Assembly: GCF_023856365.1 (NCBI RefSeq)
Contig: NC_064543.1
Location: forward strand, 5,907,952 to 5,971,951
Direction: 5' to 3'
Source: Brienomyrus brachyistius
Lineage: Eukaryota > Chordata > Actinopteri > Osteoglossiformes > Mormyridae
DNA: 64,000 bases
Shown here in pieces: positions 56,401-64,000 of this stretch. How positions within the stretch are numbered: the first letter of the stretch is position 1; each line of letters begins with the position of its first letter. The position numbers and the translations under genes were made by a program. The notes under the pieces are model-generated. The model ran no database searches. It was not told the DNA's origin and worked only from the letters and a program-made list of their open reading frames with translations.

Positions 56401-59400
56401 AGTTGGCTGTCTTTACTCTCAGACTTAGCTTGAGGGGACAGATCTTTCTTATCTGTCAAGTGACTGGAGGACGAATCCTGTTCCTCAGCCATTGAGATCT
56501 TCCCTTTCTCTTTCTCTGCTGAATCCTTTTCTTTCACCTCTTCTGTGGCTTTTTTTTCAGGAACATCATCGTGTGTTGTAAGAGTGGCAGTTGGTCCCTC
56601 TAGTTTTGACTGACTCCATGCTAATGAAGAAGACACTTCAGTAAATGTGCTTAAATTGTATTTGTCTTCTTCCTTGGCCTTAACCTCTGTTGTCACAGGA
56701 TGAGATGAGAGTGTGCTCTCTACTTCAGTTTTCTCAATATTTGTTTCCATGTTCAAATTATCAAGGTAGTCATCGGGCTCATAGCTGGAAAGACATGAAT
56801 ATCGTTCTTTTTCTAGAGCTGATTTGTTTTCATAAATCTCAGTGTAAGTGAAGGTTTTTCCACTCACAAAAGGTGTGTCTTGCCTCACTTCCCTTCTATG
56901 CTCCTCCTGTTGGCCTTTTTCACGGTATTCATGGTCTGGAAACACACCGAGACTGAAATGAACACTTTTATCAGTCTCGGTCAAAGTTGCTGTGTGGTAA
57001 TCAACTCTGCTGAATGATACTGCTTCTTCTTTATGATGTTCCTCTGCAGAGAAAGCTGCTTCACCTTCAAACCTTTCACCAACTGATGAATGCATGGCTG
57101 CCTTATTGTCATCTGTAGCCACATCTTCTAGTTTCTCAGATCTCTGTGGTGCCTCAGTTACATCCCATTTATCATCTATTGGTATTTCCTTTTCCTCAGG
57201 ACTATATTTTGATGCGACATGTTTCTCTTTTTCCTCCACATCTTCCTTGTCTGAAAATGACTTTTCTACCTCATCCTTTTCCAGAAGAAAATATGAAGAA
57301 GGTGAAACTACTCCAGGTAAAGCTGGTTCCTGCTCTCTCTCCTTTTCCAGCTTTGCCTCTTTTCCAGGCTTCTCCTCTTCTTTGGAAGCCAATCCTCCCA
57401 TTTCATTAGAGTAATAATCTTCATCTTTTTTTGTAATCACCGAGGGCATCAACATTTCTGGTTGAGAGGATTCCTCAGCACTACCTTGACTGTCGGTGCT
57501 AGAAAGTATTGAGCACATCGATGTGTTTTCAACAGTGGTAGGGTAAGAAGTTGGTTCAGTCTTCATAGCAGAGCCACTGGTCGTAGTAGTATCTGCAGAG
57601 GAGATTGTTGTGCTGCTCATTTTCAAGGGGGATGAGCCTTCCTCCTCTGGTTCAGGTGAGGCTGCATGCAAATGTCTTCCTTGATCTTTGGCAACAGTTT
57701 GAGGTAAGATCTCTACCTCTTCTTTTGGCAGTACAACAGAAGAAAATGTGCATGCATAGCTTTCTTTTGATCGGTCAACGGGCTCACCTATACCCGACTG
57801 TAGGTCTTGAGACGTGTAATCTAATTTGATTGGCTCTACTGATAAAGGTCTAGATCCTGCTCCACCCACGCAAACAGCATCCCCTTCGTCATCTTCTTCG
57901 TCTGAGTCCCGAACATCAGACTTGATTTCTTGGTGTGAATGAGAGGCCTCAGGTGCTTTAACCCCCATTCTCTGTGTGGTTTGCAGGTAGGTCGTCTCAA
58001 AGCTCTGCTCCTGATCATGTCTTTTCACTTCTTCCTTTACCTTTTCTGTACTGAGCGAGCCATCTTCACAAGTATCATCATCATCTAAAAACCGACTTTC
58101 CTTTTCCTCAACGTATTTTTTGTGGCTTGCTCTAAAATCACTCTTTCTGTCGTCTTCCTCTTCTGAGTCATCATATATTACTTTTTCTAAAGAAATATTT
58201 AATGTTTGAAAATCCTTCTCGTTTTCTTTTTTCGTCAGAGATGTTTCTATTGGATGGCCTCCCTCAAAAGACGTTGGCTTGGCCTCTTCTTGGAGAAACT
58301 GTCTCTCATCTTTCTTTTGCGTTGATGTTATAATGCCTTGGGTATCTTTTTCTAAAAATGGAAATTTGTCGGCATCCGGAATTGTAAAAGCTTCAAATTT
58401 GTCGCCTTTACTGAAATGTAGCTCTGCGATGTCCTTTATGTCTTCTGCTTTCAAAGCTGGCTGTTGAGTTTCGGAAGTTTCATTTTCTTCCACGGGTGAT
58501 TGATGAAAAGGAGTATGGCCTGCACTAGTTGGCCCAGACTGTGAGGTCATCTTCACAGTAATGTCATCTGGACTAAAACATCTCTCTTCACCTTCTGCAC
58601 TGGACTCCATTACTAAAGCACTTGAAAAAGAAGGTGGTGGGGAGGGAGATTTTTTAGTAACTCCAAATAAGAGTTCCTCTTTGGTGACAGAATCCTTCTT
58701 TTCATCCATAACTGGGGGATACACTAATTCCATATCCCCAACAGTTTCTGAGGTGGCCATCGACATGGATAAAGGAAGCTTCTCAAAGTCTTTGTCTTGG
58801 AACAGCCCATAGCTTTCTTGAAGTTTGCCTAGTGGAATATCAACGTTAGGTGTTTGGTCTTCATCTTCTTCTTCCTCTTCTTCTTCCTCATCATGAACCT
58901 GTACAGTCTTTATTCCAGCTTCAACCTCCAACAGATGTAGCTGATACTCCTCGGAAGGGGGTGACTTGAAGTATTTGTCCTCTTCTAAAGAGGAAGTAGG
59001 TGAAATGGTCCCAGCAGAGTGTACATATTCTTTTCCCTGTGTGGCCTCAGTTCTTGTAGATGATGGGATGCTGTTGACAGTATCAAGGAGCAAGGAGCTT
59101 TTTCCAGTTTCTTCAGTCTGAGCAGCTGTCACTGATGCTATGGACTGATCTTCAGCAACAGAAGTAGCAAAAGAGGACAGTTTATCACACTCAGTAATTG
59201 ACGTGGCAGAGGAGATGTGCTCCTCTTCTGCTAAAGGTGCTGCAATGACATTGGTGGAGAACACAGCTAGGGCAGGGTCCTGACCTTCTATGAATTCCTT
59301 TGTTGTTAGATCTGAAACATCATGAATGGCAGCACCTTTCATCTCTCTCATGCCATGAATGACATCAAAGGAGCCTGTTTCATCGGGGACAGAAATGTCA

Positions 59401-62400
59401 TAGGCACCAACCTCATAGCGGAGGTGTGGAATCCTGTCCTCAGTCTCCTCATGAATTTCTTCATCAGAAATGGTCTGTTCAGTTTCTGAATAACCAGGAA
59501 TAGTCTCATCCTGAATATAGGAAACGTGTTCGGCTGCAGTGGCATCCTGTGTTGTTGCTGTAACAGCGGTAGTAGCAGGCCCAACATTAGACACATAAGC
59601 GTCTACGTCCGCTTCTCCTTTGTCCTGTGACGTCTCTTTTGTGGTCGGAGTGTCCCACTTCTTCTCAAGCTTTTCTTTTTGGCTTTCCTCAGTTTTAACT
59701 TTCAACTCTTCCTCGCCTGTTATGTGTACATCTTCTGCTTCCTCCAGTTCTGCCTTTTCAATCACATCTCCATCCTCTTCCTCATCTTCCTCGTGTTCAA
59801 TCTTTGCGAGCTGCTCTTTTATTTCAGTTTTTATTGCATATTTTTCACACTTCTCCATCTCCTCTTCTTCATGCTTCCTGTCTACTGCCTCTGTTTCCTT
59901 CTCCTCCTTCCATTTTCCTTCGTCTTCCTCCTCCCCCATTCCCATATCCTCGTCTTCTTCCACAGTCTTCTTCTCAACTTTTTTCTCTACCTTTTCATCT
60001 TCTTCCTCATCTTCTTCCCCCATAGCTGCACCTTCATCCTCATATTTATCTCCAGCTTTTTCCACTGATTCAGCTTTTTCGTGTGTCAGCTTCTTTTCTT
60101 CCCGAGGAGATTCAGTTTCAGCATCTGTAGTCATTATCCCTTCATCTGGAGACTCCAACACTGGAAGTTTTGCATCAGTCAAAGCTTCAGAATCGACCTT
60201 TTTCTCAGTTGCTTCCTCTGGGAGAGGGCTCGCGATGGCAGCATCACCCGCAGAAGGCTCTGGAACTAGGTGTGCATCTTTTGCAGGCTCTACTTCCAGA
60301 CTGGAAACCTCATCTTTTTTGAGTTCTTCAAAATCCTTAGTAAGGTCTTCTGGTGTGGAAACCCTAGACTTTTCATCCACTGTTACCTGCTCTTCAGTTT
60401 CGGGATGGATGTGCTTAGGTTCTGGTACCGATGTGGGAATTTGTTCAGCTACATGTTCCTTGGCATCTTTAAGTTTGTTTTTGTCTGTCTTAGGCTTGAC
60501 ATGCACCTTGGCCTTGTGCAGGGTCTTCCTGACCTCAGGGGTGAAGGGCTTCAGATCGGGTTTAGTCATCTTTCTTAATTCTGGTTTAGTTGCCTCTTTC
60601 TTTTTGTCCTCCTTCAGTTTCGCTTCTTTCTTCTCATCTTTTTTAGCGACATCGTCTTTTTTAATTTCACGCTTTTCCTTCTTCAACTCCTTCTTCTCTT
60701 TATCCTTTTTCTCGTCCATCTTGGATGCCTTTTCTTTGATATTTTTCTTGATTGATTTTTCTTTTGATAATTTCTTCTTCTCCTGTTTTATCGTGTCCGT
60801 TGTCTCCGGTTTGACCTTGAGCGGCTTGACGGGTTTGTCACTCTCTTTAGTTTTTTTGTCCATTTTCTTTTCAATCTTGTTCTCCTTCACAGAGTCACTT
60901 TTTGTTTCTGCGACTGAAACCTCCTCTTGTCCGTCTGCATCTTTCTTCTCGAGCTTTACCGCCGCCTGTATCTTGGAAGCAGATTTAAGACTTTCTTTGC
61001 TGTCAGTCCTCTGCTTCATTTTGGTTTGTTTCATTAGAGGAGGAGGGCTACCGGAGGACATGTCCTTCTGAGTAGCCACTGGATATCGCAAGAACTCCAG
61101 GTGCTTTAACTTTTCGAGGCCTTCTAAGATTTTGTTCTGCGGTGCATTTCCAGGAAACAAAACTCTAACGATCTTCTCTGTGGGGCTAGCCGGGAGCCAT
61201 ACCACGAGAGCCGTAACAGATGTCAGATAAGGAACTGATATTTCTCCCTCTTTTCCACTGGGCAGGACAATTCCAGTTTTAGCCTTGCTGTTCCCTGCCC
61301 ACTTCTGCATGAGGAATTGCATTTCCTTGCTGTCCTTCACAGGATTCAGAACATACATGTCAAGCCTGCCGACACCCATCTTGTGGAAAAGTGTGATGGG
61401 CTCGATGGTGTTGCTGACCACTCTGAAGAGAGGCTCGGGCTTGATCCCGAGCTTGCTGAGGTACTGTAAGGTCAACGAGGCTTCCTCGATACTCCGTTTC
61501 ACCTTCAATGTTGATTCAGGCATTCGAAGTTTATCGGGGACATTAAAGAACACCACGCCGAGTTCTGGTGAAATCAGGTTCTTCATCCAATCACTGTAGG
61601 TGGTAGACCCCTGTGACTGCTCCTCATCTTGTTCAGCAATCTTTCTCTGAAGGAGTCCATTGATACCCGGGAGATTATCAGCTCCAATGTGAGTAATGAG
61701 AATGGAATCAATACGGTCCAGATGCCTGACAAGCTTCCAGAAGCAAGATCTTCGTTCGGAGCCTCCATCTACCAGGATGTTAAAGCCATTAACTGCAAAC
61801 AAGGCAGAGTCTCCTCTCCCACCAGGGAAAATATAGCAGCAGGGTTTAGATAGCTTCAGGAAGCCTCCAGAGGTCGGCGGCTCCAAGAGGTCGAAAGGCG
61901 ATGGGACGTCCACCGTCTCGGAGACGTACTCCGTGAATTCCGTGACTCCGTCCATTTTGGGGAGCACAGGGTCAGGATTCAGTCTGTAATCCAGGGACTC
62001 CCGGAAGTGCTGCTGCCTTAGGGAGCTCCAGCCCACCTCCCCCTGGCAGAAGACAGTGAGCCTAGCCCGGTGCTCAGGGGATGCTTTTCTTAGCAGACCA
62101 CCAACCTACACAGGGAAAATGAAGGACAGCTTGGAGAGTCAGTCTAAACAGAATAAGGGGTAATGCTTCAAATTAACTGCACCTTCATGATGCATAACAT
62201 AGAACATTCAGTGCACCTTCATAATGCACTGATATTACATTCATAAGCGGCATGTAAGTACACCTAACATACCGTAATATACATTAATACAGTGTTTCTC
62301 AGACCAGTTCTCGGGGACCCCCAGATGTTCCACGTTTCTGTTCCCTTCCCACCTCCGGGGGGGGGGGGCGGGGGGAGGGGCCCTGAAGACTGCTTTAAGA

Positions 62401-63192
62401 AGCACTATATTAACTACAAACATTATATGCTTATATTGTTTGTCATTCTCATATAATGTTTGTTGTTGATGTATACTAAGCTGTCAAAATATTTTACTTT
62501 ATTTTAATGTTAAGGTATACTTACATGCTGCTTATGAATGTTCTATGAATGGTTTATGAATGCATTATGAAAGTGCGGTTAATGTAAAGTGTTACCAAAT
62601 AATGGTAGCCACCCAGGTCCAAATCATTCTCTATCACAACTACTATAAGAGGTATATTAAATGTAAAACAAAGCATGTTTGTGTCATTCTGCACAATCCA
62701 AAAATGCTGAACTTTAATATTCTGCGCTATGGAATTACACACAGCTGTGGCTTTCTGCTCACCTCAGGATCAGCGAAGATGTCTGCAAAATTTCTGAAAG
62801 TAAACGGGCCACTTTGCAGCAGGAGGTCTCCACCCTGTTCTGAGCTTTGGCCGCTCAGGACAAGTAGCTTGTGTGCTGCTTGGTCACCGATCAGAGAGTG
62901 TATCTGTGAGCACGGCACAGAAGGATCACATGACACAAGCGTACGACGCTGAGTGCGTTACATATGACTCACCAGAGGGACTGAAATTTTCTAAATTAAT
63001 GCAATATTAGGCAATGAGATGTCGATGTTATTCAGCACTTTTGCTGTTAAAAAAAACACTATGATATAACTAATTGATACAATGTAGTGTTTTTCACTGT
63101 ATGCCGTACTTCAGAAGCGAGGGAATCTTCTGCTGGATTCACTAAAACCACAGTTTGGAGGACATCACTTTTGTGCTGCAGAGTTCTTTGTC
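51931..63192 (-). CDS. map1a: microtubule-associated protein 1A (MAP1A), 5' incomplete
   Basis: MAP1A is a neuronal cytoskeletal polyprotein, cut into a heavy chain and light chain LC2, that binds and stabilises microtubules. The exons, in coding order, are 63192-63110, 62903-62763, 62105-53537, 53422-53190 and 52086-51931. Phases fit throughout and give 3059 visible residues. The order of features is HKSDVLQTVVLVN, HKLLVLSGQ and LLLQSGPFTFRNF. The conserved head LEPPTSGGFLKLSKPCCYIF follows, then a Lys/Glu-rich basic zone at about 60480-60920 (KKDKEKKELKKEKREIKKDD). Next is a Glu-rich acidic zone (about 59720-60060), then VSYIQDETIPGYSETEQTIS, TEECPSITAEG and the LC2 end. VSYIQDETIPGYSE and SSATSITECDKLSSFATSV distinguish MAP1A from MAP1B and MAP1S. 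The first exon or exons are outside the window. The gene converges on PPIP5K1. Confidence 0.98.
52300..52730 (-). repeat. AT-rich 'CATTATAATGC' repeat in a MAP1A intron
   Basis: A dense set of words such as 'GCATTATAATG', 'CTTCATAAGCTTCAATGAAG' and 'AATGCATTATAATG' in both orientations. It resembles the interior of the elements at 19089-19370 and 62165-62603, but clear ends are not visible. Confidence 0.5.
53537..62105 (-). other. map1a: MAP1A giant exon (8569 bp)
   Basis: The acceptor TGTGTAG is followed at 62105 by GTTGGTGGTCTG (VGGLL). The donor ATAG|GTGTGAGC closes the exon at 53537 in phase 1. The exon is open for 2856 codons. An internal ATG at 61955 (MDGVTEFTEYVSETVDVPSP) corresponds to the start of the commonly listed human protein. 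The frame extends upstream of it in continuity with the two 5' exons, so both a long and a short N-terminus are possible. Long Ser/Glu/Lys-rich stretches make the opposite strand open too, producing false antisense ORFs. Confidence 0.97.
62165..62603 (-). mobile_element. AT-rich palindromic element with GGTAACACTTTA end
   Basis: On the minus strand the element begins TGGTAACACTTTACATTAAC. It has interior 'TTCATAATGCATTCATAA' words, and the opposite end (GGGGTAATGCTTCAAATTAA on the plus strand) is an approximate mirror. It belongs with 19089-19370. It is interrupted at 62288-62400 by a CAGTGTTTCTCAG element. Confidence 0.6.
62288..62400 (+). mobile_element. CAGTGTTTCTCAG fold-back piece nested in another element
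   Basis: It begins ACAGTGTTTCTCAGACCAG and has GTTCTCGGGGACCCCCAG, a G-rich centre and the end 'TTTAAGAAGCACTAT'. It is the same family as 5650-5735 and 49607-49795. Confidence 0.6.
62763..62903 (-). other. map1a: MAP1A 5' coding exon
   Basis: The acceptor is CGTGCTCACAG and the donor is GAG|GTGAGC. The exon has 141 bases, phase 0 at both ends. It encodes IHSLIGDQAAHKLLVLSGQ, then GGDLLLQSGPFTFRNFADIF. It aligns with the MAP1B segment around AARHKLLVLTGQ, which fixes the identity. Confidence 0.93.
63110..63192 (-). other. map1a: MAP1A 5' coding exon, most upstream visible
   Basis: The acceptor is CTTTTGCAG and the donor is GAA|GTACGG. The exon has 83 bases; two bases complete a codon from an unseen exon. 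It encodes QRTLQHKSDVLQTVVLVNPA and ends EDSLASE, matching the MAP1B segment HHRSDVLETVVLINPSDEA. Confidence 0.9.
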
Positions 63193-64000
63193 CTGCAAAA
63201 GACAAACAGTGGAGAAGATATTTTTCAGCTTGAACCATCTGATAATATGTGTACGAAGTCTCACTTGGAGAAAATATGGTGCCTATATCTCACGAACTCT
63301 GTAAGATGTCTCCTTTAAGACACCACAGACCAAAAAAGACCACGAGTACAAATGCAGGAGAACTGTAACAGGAAGTGAATCAGAAAATGCGTGTTATCTG
63401 TGGACAAGATTTTCCAGCCATAGAGCAGGAAATCAGCCTTTACATATACATGCTATTGTTGTACGCGTAATATTTTTACCTGGTGGTTTAAATCAGTCTC
63501 AGACCTTTTTTTATAAGTGTAACAGCACCAGAAACTCCCCCTAACAGGCTTTCAGAGGCCTCCTGGAGACGTAGCAGAGTGGAAGGAGACGTGCTCTACT
63601 GCCGCAGATCTCATTAAATCTTCTTAGCAGATGGATGGAAACTGTCCATGTTAAGTGTTTCGCTCTTGCCAGAAAACATAAAACATACCAGAAAACCAAA
63701 AACAAAACACTAATCAGAGCCAAAAGGGTAATATAATGCAGTGAGTGAATAATACGATTCAGACTGAACTGCAGGAAAGTGATCATTTTCTGCAATGTCT
63801 TTCTGTATATAATAACTGTAGTTATGTAAACCCTTTAAATAAGTATAATTTTAAGCCCTTTAAAGGTCATCTTGAATGAAGGTAATTGTTTGCGTGTGTC
63901 AGCAATGATCATTCATAGTGTGAAAATAAGGACAGTACGTGTTTTGTTTGACCAACAATGCATTTCCTAAAAATATCCCCATTTGACAACGCTGATTGTG
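63193..64000 (-). other. map1a: MAP1A intron, runs off the window
   Basis: No further MAP1 exon is recognisable. The motif expected next upstream (a FYLLVVVGEI / GIRSWDTNLIECN-type sequence) is not found on the minus strand here. The rest is AT-rich unique sequence. Confidence 0.6.

Larger units (their letters stand above)
62106..62762 (-). other. map1a: MAP1A intron with nested repeats
   Basis: This intron lies between the exons 62903-62763 and 62105-53537. Nearly all of it is an AT-rich palindromic element (62165-62603) with a second fold-back piece (62288-62400) inside it. Confidence 0.75.

Noticed and set aside
59620..61071. 483-codon open frame on the plus strand opposite MAP1A
   Set aside because: It is the mirror of Glu/Lys/Ser-rich MAP1A codons and yields a Ser/Phe/Cys-rich low-complexity peptide. 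It matches no family and the minus strand is certainly the coding one.

Overview
The window is vertebrate nuclear DNA, almost certainly from a ray-finned (teleost) fish. The evidence is large multi-exon genes with GT-AG introns, long (TG)n and (TA)n microsatellites, tRNA-like short interspersed repeats of the type common in fish, and several fold-back (MITE-like) elements. The species cannot be fixed from the sequence alone. The base composition and gene structure show no sign of bacterial, phage or viral content.

Two protein genes are clearly present and they converge tail to tail. On the plus strand, from a GC-rich promoter-like island near 10.4-11.0 kb to about 39.1 kb, lies the orthologue of PPIP5K1 (VIP1), the bifunctional inositol pyrophosphate kinase/phosphatase. 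I could assign 30 coding exons (14474 to 37872). All their junctions fit in phase and give 1392 codons including a 60-residue in-phase exon, or 1332 without it. On the minus strand, from the right edge of the window down to 51931, lies MAP1A, the neuronal microtubule-associated protein. It has five coding exons here, one of them a single 8.57 kb exon, and its first exon or exons lie beyond the window. The same two genes are neighbours in the same convergent orientation on human chromosome 15q15.3.

Layout: 1-10.4 kb is intergenic with decayed repeats. 10.4-14.2 kb holds the PPIP5K1 promoter island and 5' leader introns. 14.2-20.6 kb encodes the PPIP5K1 N-terminus and ATP-grasp kinase. 20.7-26.5 kb encodes the histidine-acid-phosphatase-like domain. 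26.7-37.9 kb encodes the disordered C-terminal tail. 37.9-39.1 kb is the 3' UTR. 39.1-51.6 kb is a repeat-bearing intergenic region with two exon-like islands near 46.6-47.0 kb that I cannot assign. 51.6-63.2 kb is MAP1A, and 63.2-64 kb is a MAP1A 5' intron.

The two proteins are not known to work in one pathway. PPIP5K1 makes and breaks down inositol pyrophosphates in the cytosol. MAP1A is cleaved into a heavy chain and light chain LC2 that bind microtubules and actin. I found no wholly new biological system. The points most worth a second look are the 60-residue cassette exon in PPIP5K1, an upstream ORF whose stop codon overlaps the PPIP5K1 start, UG-rich splice acceptors, the unassigned exon-like islands, and several fold-back element families, one nested inside another.
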